Shown here piece after piece: positions 9,260 through 17,943 of a stretch of DNA of 51,016 nucleotides. The stretch is from Acidihalobacter sp. GTDB taxonomy: Bacteria > Pseudomonadota > Gammaproteobacteria > DSM-5130 > Acidihalobacteraceae. Each line of letters opens with the position of its first letter. The stretch's first letter is position 1. The DNA lies in the NCBI GenBank assembly GCA_027013225.1, contig JALUXU010000042.1, forward strand, positions 1-51,016, read 5' to 3'. Position numbers and translations under genes: made by a program. The notes beneath the pieces are model-generated. The model saw only the letters and a list, made by a program, of their open reading frames with translations, was not told the DNA's origin and made no database searches.

Positions 9260-10212
9260 GCGTAACGATCCGCCAACTCGCGAGTCGCCCGAATCAGTGC
9301 TTCGACAATGCCAGGCTCACTGGCCGAATGCCCTGCATCCCCGATGACCTCGAAGTGAGCCTCCGGCCAGACCCGATGCAGGGCCCAAGCCTGATCCAGA
9401 GAACAAATGACATCGTAACGGCCATGGATGATATAACCGGGAATACCACTAAGACGCGATGCATTCCTGAGCAATTGCTCAGGCTGAAGGAAGGCCTTGT
9501 TGATGAAATAATGGTTTTCGATGCGAGCCAGGGACAACGCCACATGGGGATCGATGAAATGCTCTTCCACGGACCGATTTGGCAGCAACGAGGCGGTTCG
9601 CCCCTCCCATCGCGCCCAGGCGCGCGCGGCCGCCATTCTTGCAATCTCGTCGTCGCCCGTCAGACGCCGATGGTAGGCGGCAAGCACATCGTCACGCTCG
9701 GCCTCTGGAACAAGGGCGATGAAGTCCTCCCAGTAATCTGGGAACAGGCGGTTAGCTCCCTCCTGGTAAAACCAGGCGATGTCTTGAGGGCGGCACAAGA
9801 AAATGCCGCGCAAAACCAATCCAAGCACCCGTTCGGGATGGGTTTGGGCATAAGCGAGGCCCAAGGTCGAGCCCCATGAGCCGCCGAAAACGACCCAGCG
9901 ATCGATATTCAGTGCCTGGCGAACCTGCTCGATGTCCTCTATCAATGCCTGGGTGGTGTTCCGTTCCAGCGAGGCGTGGGGGACCGAACGGCCACTGCCG
10001 CGCTGATCGAACAAAACAATATGATAACGCTCGGGATCGAAAAAGCGCCGGTGCCAAGGCTCACAACCAGCGCCGGGCCCGCCGTGCAGGAACACGACGG
10101 GCAACCCGCCTGAGCGCCCACTCTCTTCGACATGCAAGGTATGCAAATCATCCACGGCCAGCATGCGGCTACGAAACGGTAAAATCTCAGGGTAAAGCTC
10201 GAATTTGCTCAT
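9256..10212 (-). CDS. pip: proline iminopeptidase (alpha/beta hydrolase)
   Basis: Serine peptidase of family S33 that releases N-terminal proline from peptides. From the ATG at 10212 it has 318 residues, the family's size. Signatures are the oxyanion motif HGGPGAGC, the DQRGSGRS motif, the nucleophile serine in GGSWGSTL, and a C-terminal catalytic Asp (GRYDVIC) and His (DAGHSASE). The open frame begins at 10260, but the extra 16 residues are not conserved. Expected to be cytoplasmic, since there is no signal peptide. Pip-like hydrolases can act on other esters or amides, so the substrate is inferred. Confidence 0.9.
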   Translation of the reverse strand: MSKFELYPEILPFRSRMLAVDDLHTLHVEESGRSGGLPVVFLHGGPGAGCEPWHRRFFDPERYHIVLFDQRGSGRSVPHASLERNTTQALIEDIEQVRQALNIDRWVVFGGSWGSTLGLAYAQTHPERVLGLVLRGIFLCRPQDIAWFYQEGANRLFPDYWEDFIALVPEAERDDVLAAYHRRLTGDDEIARMAAARAWARWEGRTASLLPNRSVEEHFIDPHVALSLARIENHYFINKAFLQPEQLLRNASRLSGIPGYIIHGRYDVICSLDQAWALHRVWPEAHFEVIGDAGHSASEPGIVEALIRATRELADRYA

Positions 10213-10397
10213 ATCGGAAAATCCCCTATTTCCATATTTCCAGTGCATCCCGTCATGCATACCTCTGCCTGCCTGCGAGGCAGAACTTTTTGCTTACAGG
10301 AACCATTGATCGCACCGCAACGGCAGCACATTGATTGAGTTTTGAGCTGGCTCCATGATGCATGGCGTTTCGGTGTTTCCATTGTAAACTTGCCTGT

Positions 10398-11138
10398 ATG
10401 AATTACGCTGCCCATCCTCCCAAATCCCTCACCCGCCTTGTCGGGCGTGCCATCGCCGATTACAGCATGATTCGCGCCGGCGATCGCGTGCTGCTCGGAT
10501 TGTCAGGTGGCAAGGATTCGCTGAGCTTACTGATGATCCTTATGCACTTCCAGCGGCATGCGCCCATCGGCTTCGAATTAGGCGCGGTGACGGTGGATCC
10601 CCAATCGCCGGACTTCGATCCCAGCCCTCTGATCCCGTGGATGGAGCATCTGGGCGTTCCGTACTTTTACCAGCGGGAAGCCATTCTCGATCTGGCGGAC
10701 AAGCATATGGACAAGGATTCTTACTGCGCCTTCTGCGCACGCATGAAACGCGGGGTGATGTATGCCACCGCCCGGCGCGAAGGGTATAACGTAATCGCCT
10801 TGGCGCAGCACCTAGACGATCTCGCCGAAAGTTTTCTCATGTCTGCTTTCCATGGGGGGCGCCTGAACACCATGAAGGCGCACTATCGTATCGATGCTGG
10901 TGATCTACGCGTAATCCGCCCGCTGGTGTATGTGCGCGAGCGGCAGACAAGCGATTTCGCTGCCAGCGCAAACCTCCCGGTAATCCCTGAAAGCTGTCCG
11001 GCCTGTTTTGCCATGCCCACCCAGCGGGAGCGCATGAAACAGCTCCTGGCGCGTGAGGAAAGCGCCCATCCACGCCTGTTCGGAAGCCTGCTCTCGGCCA
11101 TGAAGCCATTGATGGCCAAAGGCCTGCCGGAAGAATGA
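10398..11138 (+). CDS. ttcA: TtcA-family tRNA 2-thiolation enzyme
   Basis: PP-loop ATPase likely to thiolate cytidine 32 of certain tRNAs. From the ATG at 10398 it has 246 residues. The PP-loop SGGKDS is at 36-41, a CxxC pair (CAFC) at 110-113, and further cysteines in ESCPACFAMP near residue 212. These would bind the [4Fe-4S] cluster. LAQHLDDLAESFL and IRPLVYVRER are typical. It is about 60 residues shorter than E. coli TtcA and its last cysteine motif differs (no CGSQ), so it belongs to a divergent TtcA-like group. It overlaps the next gene by four bases. Confidence 0.78.
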   Translation: MNYAAHPPKSLTRLVGRAIADYSMIRAGDRVLLGLSGGKDSLSLLMILMHFQRHAPIGFELGAVTVDPQSPDFDPSPLIPWMEHLGVPYFYQREAILDLADKHMDKDSYCAFCARMKRGVMYATARREGYNVIALAQHLDDLAESFLMSAFHGGRLNTMKAHYRIDAGDLRVIRPLVYVRERQTSDFAASANLPVIPESCPACFAMPTQRERMKQLLAREESAHPRLFGSLLSAMKPLMAKGLPEE

Positions 11139-12013
11139 AACTCGGTACCGCCTTCACGAGCCGCCTAGTGCGGCTGCTGTTGCCCCTCTTCGGCCACCTG
11201 CCGTGGCGCGTCAATCAGACAATAGGGGGCTCGGCAGGCATGTTACTGTGGTGGCTGTCACCCAAACTCAGGCGCCTCACCTTGGCTAATCTGAAAACCT
11301 GCTTTCCCGATGCCGATGCCCGCTGGCTGCGGCGGACGGGGCGGCGCAGCCTCATCGAGAGCGCGCGCGCCATGACCGAAGCGCCATGGCTGTGGCGGCA
11401 ATCGAAAAGCACGCTGAGATCGATGCTCAGATACGGCGACAATGCGCAATTGTTGCAGATCGTCGGCTCTCGCGGTGAAGCCATCATTGCCACGCCTCAT
11501 CTGGGCAGTTGGGAATTCGCTGGCCTCTGCCTGGCCATCCTGCGTCCCACCACTGCCCTTTACCGCCCTCCACGCATGGCTTCCCTCGATGCCATGATCA
11601 GAAGGTCGCGCACGCACACCGGCTCTCGCCTCGTCCCAACCACCGCCGCCGGCGTTCGCGCGCTCTATCAGGCCCTGGAACACGGCGAGGTCGTCGGCTT
11701 GCTGCCCGACCAAACCCCCAAGGGCAACGGCGGAGTATTCGCACCGTTCTTTGGCCAACCGGCTTATACCATGCGCTTGTTGTCGAATCTTGCCAGGCCG
11801 CGTCGAACGCCTGTAGTTTTGGCATTTTGCGAGCGATTGCAGGGCGAGCGCGCCTATCGGGTGCATGCCGTTCGTGCGGGTGATGCCATCTACTCGGAGG
11901 ACCCTGCGAAAGCCGCCGCCGAACTCAATCGCTGCGTGGAAACCCTGATAAGACGCAGCCCAGAACAATATCTGTGGAGCTACCGGCGCTTCTCACGCCG
12001 GCCACCCGAATAG
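11135..12013 (+). CDS. LpxL/HtrB-family lipid A acyltransferase
   Basis: Inner-membrane acyltransferase of the lauroyl/myristoyl transferase family, which adds secondary acyl chains to lipid A or a related lipid. The 292-residue protein has a hydrophobic N-terminal stretch and the catalytic HxxxxE motif as HLGSWE (H122, E127). Conserved blocks are LYRPPRMASLD, GEVVGLLPDQTP and FFGQPAYTM. It ends with the family's typical EQYLWSYRRF. A typical length is about 300. Which chain it adds, and to which acceptor, cannot be told. It overlaps ttcA by four bases (ATGA). Confidence 0.88.
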   Translation: MKLGTAFTSRLVRLLLPLFGHLPWRVNQTIGGSAGMLLWWLSPKLRRLTLANLKTCFPDADARWLRRTGRRSLIESARAMTEAPWLWRQSKSTLRSMLRYGDNAQLLQIVGSRGEAIIATPHLGSWEFAGLCLAILRPTTALYRPPRMASLDAMIRRSRTHTGSRLVPTTAAGVRALYQALEHGEVVGLLPDQTPKGNGGVFAPFFGQPAYTMRLLSNLARPRRTPVVLAFCERLQGERAYRVHAVRAGDAIYSEDPAKAAAELNRCVETLIRRSPEQYLWSYRRFSRRPPE

Positions 12014-12054
12014 ACAGCGCCTCTAGCAAGCGGAAATTCGATCAAACGGACAAT

Positions 12055-12651
12055 TCACAATTCGCCGGCGCTTTCTATCACTCGCGATATGAGGCCGTAT
12101 TCCATAGCCTGCTCGGTATCCATCCAGTAATCGCGCTCGATATCTTTGGCCACACGCTCGATCGGTTGGCCGGTGCGCTCGGCGATCACGCGGGCGAGGC
12201 GCTCACGCATCTTGATGATCTGCTCCGCCTGGATAGCGATGTCAGTCGCCTGGCCGCCTGCCCCTCCAGCGGGCTGATGGATGAGAAAACGGGTATTGGG
12301 CAAACATAGGCGACGCGCCTTTTCCCCCGCGAGGAAAATATGTGCGGCCGCGCTACCCACCCATCCCGTCCCCACCATCGTCACTGGAGAACTCACGAAG
12401 CGTATCATGTCGTGAATGGCATCTCCCGACTCCACATGTCCACCGGGCGAGGAAACAAAAATCGTGACCGGATCATGGGACTGGGCATCCAGCGCCAACA
12501 GACGCCGACAGACGGCGCGGGCCTGGGCGTCGTCGATTTCACCGAATATCAGCACTTGCCTGGATTTAAACAGCAGCTGCTCCTCCATAGGCATCTCGCG
12601 TTTTTCTTCGCTTGCCACTTCTTCTGAAGATGTTTCCAACTTACCTGCCAT
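12055..12651 (-). CDS. ClpP-family serine protease, orphan paralogue (ClpP2-like)
   Basis: Clp protease proteolytic subunit homologue. From the ATG at 12651 (AGGAG seven bases upstream) it has 198 residues. The full catalytic triad is present: S100 (WVGSAAAH), H125 (FLIHQPAG) and D174 (IERDYW), all offset by three from E. coli ClpP. The first 25 residues are very charged, with no sign of the usual propeptide. The serine environment (WVGS and not QAAS) and the absence of tig and clpX nearby point to the second ClpP type known in pseudomonads. Partner ATPase unknown. It is the last gene of the minus-strand series, 68 bases after the TPR gene. Confidence 0.85.
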   Translation of the reverse strand: MAGKLETSSEEVASEEKREMPMEEQLLFKSRQVLIFGEIDDAQARAVCRRLLALDAQSHDPVTIFVSSPGGHVESGDAIHDMIRFVSSPVTMVGTGWVGSAAAHIFLAGEKARRLCLPNTRFLIHQPAGGAGGQATDIAIQAEQIIKMRERLARVIAERTGQPIERVAKDIERDYWMDTEQAMEYGLISRVIESAGEL

Positions 12652-12719
12652 TTTTTTCTCCTGTGTCTTATCCATCATCTTAAAAACTTAAAGGCGGCCT
12701 GTGGACGTGAGAAGCACTC

Positions 12720-13049
12720 TCAATGCGGGTCTCCCGCCCGGCGTTGTAGCCGACGCACGAAAACTTCCATCTCGCGGCTTGCTTGTATATCGCCGCGCTC
12801 TTTAGCTACCCCAATACCCGCTTGCCGAGCTTCCAGGGCGGCTTTTTCATCGCCTGAATCCAGAAGCGCCCGGCCCAGCAGTTTCCAGGCCGCAGAATAG
12901 TGGGGATCCTGATCCAGGGCGGCGCGCAAATGAACAGCTGCTTCCAGGAACCTGCCATGCTTGAGCATGAGTCCGCCCAGAGAAAATCGCAGTAAGGCGT
13001 TATCCTGACCTGCCGCCAACATTCGTTCAAATTGTTCTATTTTATCCAT
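12720..13049 (-). CDS. small TPR-repeat protein
   Basis: A soluble 109-residue protein with two to three tetratricopeptide repeats: RFSLGGLMLKHGRFLEAAVHL, then YSAAWKLLGRALLDSGDEKAAL. No enzymatic residues are visible, so it is probably an adaptor. The ATG at 13049 is chosen because it starts MDKIEQFERML directly before the first repeat. The gene overlaps the end of the methyltransferase gene by eight bases, suggesting a shared function or at least coupled synthesis. Confidence 0.75.
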   Translation of the reverse strand: MDKIEQFERMLAAGQDNALLRFSLGGLMLKHGRFLEAAVHLRAALDQDPHYSAAWKLLGRALLDSGDEKAALEARQAGIGVAKERGDIQASREMEVFVRRLQRRAGDPH

Positions 13050-13620
13050 GCGTATGCCCGTTACGTTGAAATACGCCATAAGCCTCGTCGCGCAACCCCT
13101 TGCCGAGGTCGCCAAGCCGGCCTTCTTCTCGGTAAACGATGAGCCGCAAAGAAGAGAACAGTTCTGACAGCTCGTTCACACCCAGCCGATACTCACGTCG
13201 CCTAGGCCCTTTTTCAGGGTGGACGGCCTCACGAACGAAGGTTTGATAATACAACAAGCCGCCACAGCGCAAGGCGGCAGCGAGCGCCGGCGCCAGAGAT
13301 CGCTCCAGGAAGCGGCTGACGACGATCACATCCCAGCTTTCGGGCGCGGGAGGCAAATGGACAACGTCTCTCACCTCGGCGGTGATATCCAGGTTCTCCT
13401 TGGCGCTCGCCTCGCGCACCCTGGCGATGGCCTGGGGCGAGCGATCCCAGGCTCTCACTTTCAAGCCCTGCTTGGCCAGCAACAGAGCATTACCTCCCAA
13501 GCCGCAAGCCAAGTCCAGCGCCTCCCCTTGGAAGGGTAGCAAATGGGCGAAATCCTCCAGTACACGGGCGGGTTCGACTCGAAGTGTGAGATCGGCGTAG
13601 CGCTTGTCCCAGTCTGACAT
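13042..13620 (-). CDS. SAM-dependent methyltransferase (class I)
   Basis: A 192-residue Rossmann-fold methyltransferase resembling TehB-like and small-molecule methyltransferases. Motif I is ALDLACGLGGNALLLAKQG, motif II ends in the acidic residue of VRAWDRSP, and SWDVIVVSRFLER is motif IV. The substrate is not evident. The ATG at 13620 shares its A and TG with the TrkH stop (TGATG), a one-base overlap, so translation is likely coupled to the potassium-channel genes. An upstream TTG at 13632 is in frame but unlikely. Confidence 0.8.
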   Translation of the reverse strand: MSDWDKRYADLTLRVEPARVLEDFAHLLPFQGEALDLACGLGGNALLLAKQGLKVRAWDRSPQAIARVREASAKENLDITAEVRDVVHLPPAPESWDVIVVSRFLERSLAPALAAALRCGGLLYYQTFVREAVHPEKGPRRREYRLGVNELSELFSSLRLIVYREEGRLGDLGKGLRDEAYGVFQRNGHTHG

Positions 13621-15068
13621 CAGCTGCGCCAATACATCGGTGTAAATATGACCAGGAAGGTAAAGATCTCCAAGCGGCCGACGAGCATGGAAACGGAACA
13701 GATCCAGGTGGCCGCCTGGCTAATGTGCGCGAAGTTGGCCCCGACCTGGCCAAGCCCGGCGCCCATGTTGTTCAAACAGGCGGAAACGGCGGCAAAAGAA
13801 CTATACCAGTTCATGCCCGCGGCCATCAGGGCCAGCATGAAGAATAGATACACCAGAATATAGGCCGCCAGGAATCCCCAGATGGCGCTGACCACACGCT
13901 GGGGAAGAACGATATCATCCAGCTTGACAGGGATCTCGGCGCGCGGATGAAGGATGCGGCGGAACTCGCGGAAGCTCTGTTTGACCACAAGATAGACGCG
14001 CACCACCTTCATGCCTCCTGCCGTCGAGCCGGCGCTGCCGCCGATGATGGCGAGCATCATCAACAAGGTAGGCAGATACAAAGGCCAGGTACCGAAATTG
14101 GCGCTGGTAAAACCAGTACAGGTGATCACGGTGAGCACTTGGAAGGCACCATAGTTCAGAGCCGCGCCCAATGTGGAATAAGTATGGGTGAACAACAGCG
14201 TGAAACTCACCACCACGATGCTGACGGCAACGAAAGCCGTATACCAGCGGGCTTCCGCATCCGCCCAATAGACACTCAGGCGTCCCTTGCGCAAGGCCAT
14301 ATAATGTAAAGCGAAATTCATTCCCGAAAGGAACATGAATACATCGGCGATGCCGCTGATCGCGGGACTGTTCCAATAGGCGAAACTTGAATTGTGAGTG
14401 GCAAAACCACCAGTCGCCATGGTCGCAAAAGCCTGGCAGACAGCGTCATAAAACGTCATTCCAGCGGCCCAGAAGGCAAGTATGTTGACCACGGTCATGC
14501 CGACGTAGATCAACCAGAGTGCGCGCGCCGTGTCGGCGATCCTGGGGGTGAGTTTTTCATCCTTGAAGGGGCCGGGCGTTTCCGCCTTGAACATCTGCGA
14601 GCCGCCTACGCGTAACAACGGCAGAATCGCGATTGCGAGCACAATCAAGCCCATGCCGCCAAGCCAGTTGAGCTGCGCGCGATAATAGAGAATTGACTTG
14701 GGGACCGCATTCACATCGACAATGGTGGTGGCTCCGGTGGTGGTGAAACCGGATACCGCTTCGAACACAGCGTCCGCGAAATTCAGATGTGGGCTGAAAT
14801 GAAATGGCAGCGAGCTGGCTGCCGAGAGCACGACCCAGTAGAGAGTGACCAAAAGAAAGCCGTCACGACCCCGCAATTCATGGGTCGTATGGCGCACCGG
14901 CAGCCACATGACCAAACCAAGCGCCAATGTAACCAGAAATCCCTCAACGAAATGGATAGCCTGCCCGTCGTGGTAGATTAATGAAACCACTGCGGGCACC
15001 AACATGGTGAAACTGTAAGCGGCCACCAGAATGCCAAGCACACGCGAAACGGCCGCCAGCCTAGGCAT
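13620..15068 (-). CDS. trkH: Trk potassium uptake system membrane subunit TrkH, copy 2
   Basis: Potassium channel-like protein of the SKT superfamily, gated by the TrkA ring. The 482 residues form about ten membrane helices with four pore loops, recognisable as SGFTTTGAT, MATGGFATHN, TCTGFTSANFG and NNMGAGLG. Each carries the selectivity-filter glycine. It is a clear paralogue of the trkH just upstream: both have the blocks LNWLGGMGLIVLA or EWLGGMGIIVLA, and KLTPRIA(D/E)TA. The spacing between the two is three bases. Divergence between the copies is substantial, so the duplication is old. Confidence 0.95.
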   Translation of the reverse strand: MPRLAAVSRVLGILVAAYSFTMLVPAVVSLIYHDGQAIHFVEGFLVTLALGLVMWLPVRHTTHELRGRDGFLLVTLYWVVLSAASSLPFHFSPHLNFADAVFEAVSGFTTTGATTIVDVNAVPKSILYYRAQLNWLGGMGLIVLAIAILPLLRVGGSQMFKAETPGPFKDEKLTPRIADTARALWLIYVGMTVVNILAFWAAGMTFYDAVCQAFATMATGGFATHNSSFAYWNSPAISGIADVFMFLSGMNFALHYMALRKGRLSVYWADAEARWYTAFVAVSIVVVSFTLLFTHTYSTLGAALNYGAFQVLTVITCTGFTSANFGTWPLYLPTLLMMLAIIGGSAGSTAGGMKVVRVYLVVKQSFREFRRILHPRAEIPVKLDDIVLPQRVVSAIWGFLAAYILVYLFFMLALMAAGMNWYSSFAAVSACLNNMGAGLGQVGANFAHISQAATWICSVSMLVGRLEIFTFLVIFTPMYWRS

Positions 15069-15071
15069 TTC

Positions 15072-16523
15072 TCAGCGTCTCCAGAAGCCAGGGGTAAACA
15101 ACACCAAGGGCGTGAACACCTCCAACCGCCCGAAGAGCATTGCCAGGCACAGCAGCCACTTTGCGGCCGGATTGATATGGGCATAGTTCTCACCCACCGC
15201 ACCCAGACCCGGCCCCAAGTTGTTCATGCAGGCGGCCACGGCGGAAAATGCCGTAAGCTGGTTCAATCCCGTGGCCATGAGTGCCAACATGATGAGGCTG
15301 AACGTGGCCACGTAAGCGGCAAAAAAACCCCATACGGCATCGATGATACGATCATCCACGGGGCGGCGGCCGATCTTGACGGTAAATTCACCGTTTGGAT
15401 GAATCAGCCGATGCAATTCGCGCATTCCTTGCTTGAACAAAAGCACAAAGCGAACCACCTTGATGCCGCCACCGGTGGAGCCGGCACATCCGCCGATGAA
15501 ACTGGCGAACAATAATAGGGCGGGCAGAAAACCTGGCCAATGGTGAAAAGAGGTGGTGGTGAAACCCGTCGTGGTACCGATGGAAACCACCTGAAAAAGG
15601 CCCTGACGTAGATCCTCGCCGAAATTTCCGAAATAGCGCGTGAAATACAAGTAGCTCACGGCGATCAACGCCAGCAAACCAAGCACGGAAATATAGGTGC
15701 GGAATTCGGCGTCATCCCGATAGGGCATCAGACTGCGGCGGCTTAAGGCATAGTAATGCAAAGAGAAGTTCACGCCGCCCAAAAGCATGAATATGATGGC
15801 CACCGACTCGATCAAGGGGCTGTTGAAATACCCCATGCTGGCATCGTGCGGCGCGAATCCCCCCAGCGATACGGTCGCAAAACTGTAGGACACGGCATCG
15901 AAAACGTCCATGCCCGACAGCCAGTAGGCCAGCGCGCAGACAATGGTAAGGCCGAGGTAGATATACCATAGCGCCTTGGCTGTTTCGGCAATCCTGGGGG
16001 TAAGCTTGGCGTCCTTGACAGGCCCGGGAGCTTCCGCACGATAGAGCTGCATTCCACCAACGCCCAGCATGGGCAGTACCGCCACCGCCAGCACGATAAT
16101 GCCCATGCCGCCAAGCCACTCCAGTTCTTGACGATAGAACAAAATCGACTTGGGCAAAGCATCCAGACCGACGATGACGGTAGCACCGGTTGTGGTCAAT
16201 CCCGAGATCGATTCAAACACCGCATCGGTGATTGAAAGATGGGGGTGAGCCGCCAACGCTAGCGGAATTGCGCCGGCCAGGCCCAGCACAAGCCAAAACG
16301 AGACCGCCACGATGAAGCCGTCGCGTAATTTAAGATCACGCCGCTCGCGTCGTGCCGGCCACCACAACACAAGGCCGATGATCAAGACGGCTAGAAAACC
16401 TTCCAAGAAAGGCCGCACCCCGATATCGCCGTAGTACCATCCCACAAACGCGGGCGGCAGGAAGGTAAAGCTGAACACCGCCAGCAGCAAACCGAGAATG
16501 CGCTGAATGACTTTGGGTTGCAT
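15072..16523 (-). CDS. trkH: Trk potassium uptake system membrane subunit TrkH, copy 1
   Basis: The first of two tandem TrkH proteins, 483 residues, with four pore loops at SGLTTTGAT, VSLGGFAPHD, TTTGFTTTSF and NNLGPGLG. Family length and topology are normal. It directly follows trkA, with the TrkA stop and TrkH start sharing one base (TGATG). The second loop reads SLGGF where copy 2 has ATGGF. The two copies may therefore differ in ion affinity or gating, which is inference. Confidence 0.95.
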   Translation of the reverse strand: MQPKVIQRILGLLLAVFSFTFLPPAFVGWYYGDIGVRPFLEGFLAVLIIGLVLWWPARRERRDLKLRDGFIVAVSFWLVLGLAGAIPLALAAHPHLSITDAVFESISGLTTTGATVIVGLDALPKSILFYRQELEWLGGMGIIVLAVAVLPMLGVGGMQLYRAEAPGPVKDAKLTPRIAETAKALWYIYLGLTIVCALAYWLSGMDVFDAVSYSFATVSLGGFAPHDASMGYFNSPLIESVAIIFMLLGGVNFSLHYYALSRRSLMPYRDDAEFRTYISVLGLLALIAVSYLYFTRYFGNFGEDLRQGLFQVVSIGTTTGFTTTSFHHWPGFLPALLLFASFIGGCAGSTGGGIKVVRFVLLFKQGMRELHRLIHPNGEFTVKIGRRPVDDRIIDAVWGFFAAYVATFSLIMLALMATGLNQLTAFSAVAACMNNLGPGLGAVGENYAHINPAAKWLLCLAMLFGRLEVFTPLVLFTPGFWRR

Positions 16524-17905
16524 CAGACAAAAGTCACATCGACCGCAAATAACCGCTCGACATCGCCGATTCGCGACTTGTCCACGAGAAATAGGATGAC
16601 ATGATCGTCAGGCTCGACAACCGTGTCGCCACTTGCCATGATCACCTCGTCGCCGCGCACGATGCACCCGATGGTGGTGCCCTTGGGCAGATTGATCTCG
16701 CTGATCTTGCGGCCCACCACGCGCGAGGTGTGCTGGTCTCCATGCGCGACCACCTCGATCGCTTCGGCCGCGCCGCGCCGCAGGGAATGGACCGCTACGA
16801 TGTCGCCACGGCGCACATGCGTCAACAGCGCGCCGATGGTGATCTGCTGGGGGGAAATAGCCACGTCTATGGTGCTGCTCTCCAGAAGATCCACATAGGC
16901 CAGGCGGTTGACAAGCGACATCACTTTGCGCGCGCCCAGCCGCTTGGCCAGCATGGCCGAAAGAATGTTGGCCTCATCGTCGTTCGTCAGCGCACAGAAA
17001 ACATCTGTCGCATCAATGTTTTCCTCGAGCAGCAACTGCTCGTCGGCCGCATCTCCACGCAGCACAATGGCCCGGTCGAGCTCCTCCGAAAGCAGGCGCG
17101 CGTGTTCGGGATTGTGTTCTATGATCTTGACCTGATAACGATCCTCCAGCTTCTCCGCCACCCGTCGGCCGATATTGCCGCCACCGGCGATGATGATACG
17201 CTTGTTGGGCTTATCAAGCTTGCGCAGTTCGCTGGTGATGGCGCGGATATTTTTCTTCGAGGCGATGAAAAACACCTCGTCATCAGCCTCGATGATGGTA
17301 TCGCCCTGCGGGAAAATCGCCTTGCCACGCCGATAGATAGCCGCCACGCGGGTCTGAATGCCCGGCATATGTTCGCCCAAAGCGCGCAGCTCGTTCCCCA
17401 CCAGGGGGCCGCCATAATAGGCGCGCACCGCCACCAGCGAGACTTTGCCGTTAGCGAAATCGAGCACTTGTAAAGCACCCGGGTGTTCGATCAGTCGGCA
17501 AACGTAGTCAGTGACCAGATCTTCCGGCGCGATAAGCACATCTACCGGAATGGATTCCTGACTGAAAATATGAGGTTGTTGGAGATATTCCGCCGCCCGC
17601 ACGCGGGCAATCTTGGTGGGGGTTCGGAACAAGGTATAGGCGATTTGGCAGGCGATCATGTTGGTTTCATCGCTGCTAGTCACCGCGATAAGCATCTCGG
17701 CATCCGTGCCGCCGGCCTGCTCCAATATGTTTGGGTAGGCCGCATGTCCGGTGACGGTACGCAAATCCAGCCGATCCTGTAATTCCCGCAGCAGATCCGG
17801 ATGGGAATCCACTACAGTAACGTCATTGGCCTCGCTGGCCAAATGCTGCGCCACGGAACTGCCGACACGGCCCGCGCCCAAAACAATGATTTTCATGCGG
17901 CTCAA
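16523..17905 (-). CDS. trkA: Trk potassium uptake regulatory subunit TrkA
   Basis: Cytoplasmic nucleotide-binding ring subunit that gates TrkH in response to NAD(H) or ATP/ADP. The 460-residue protein has two RCK (TrkA_N plus TrkA_C) units in tandem. The first Rossmann motif is [13 protein letters not shown] near residue 9, the second [13 protein letters not shown] near residue 240. Each is followed by an acidic residue after strand two (VVDSHP, IIEHNP). ATG start, 38 bases downstream of ntrX. Co-direction with ntrYX fits the order seen in related bacteria. Confidence 0.96.
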   Translation of the reverse strand: MSRMKIIVLGAGRVGSSVAQHLASEANDVTVVDSHPDLLRELQDRLDLRTVTGHAAYPNILEQAGGTDAEMLIAVTSSDETNMIACQIAYTLFRTPTKIARVRAAEYLQQPHIFSQESIPVDVLIAPEDLVTDYVCRLIEHPGALQVLDFANGKVSLVAVRAYYGGPLVGNELRALGEHMPGIQTRVAAIYRRGKAIFPQGDTIIEADDEVFFIASKKNIRAITSELRKLDKPNKRIIIAGGGNIGRRVAEKLEDRYQVKIIEHNPEHARLLSEELDRAIVLRGDAADEQLLLEENIDATDVFCALTNDDEANILSAMLAKRLGARKVMSLVNRLAYVDLLESSTIDVAISPQQITIGALLTHVRRGDIVAVHSLRRGAAEAIEVVAHGDQHTSRVVGRKISEINLPKGTTIGCIVRGDEVIMASGDTVVEPDDHVILFLVDKSRIGDVERLFAVDVTFV

Positions 17906-17943
17906 TTCCTCAATGTTTTCATGCGCCAGTTAGACCACCGGAA

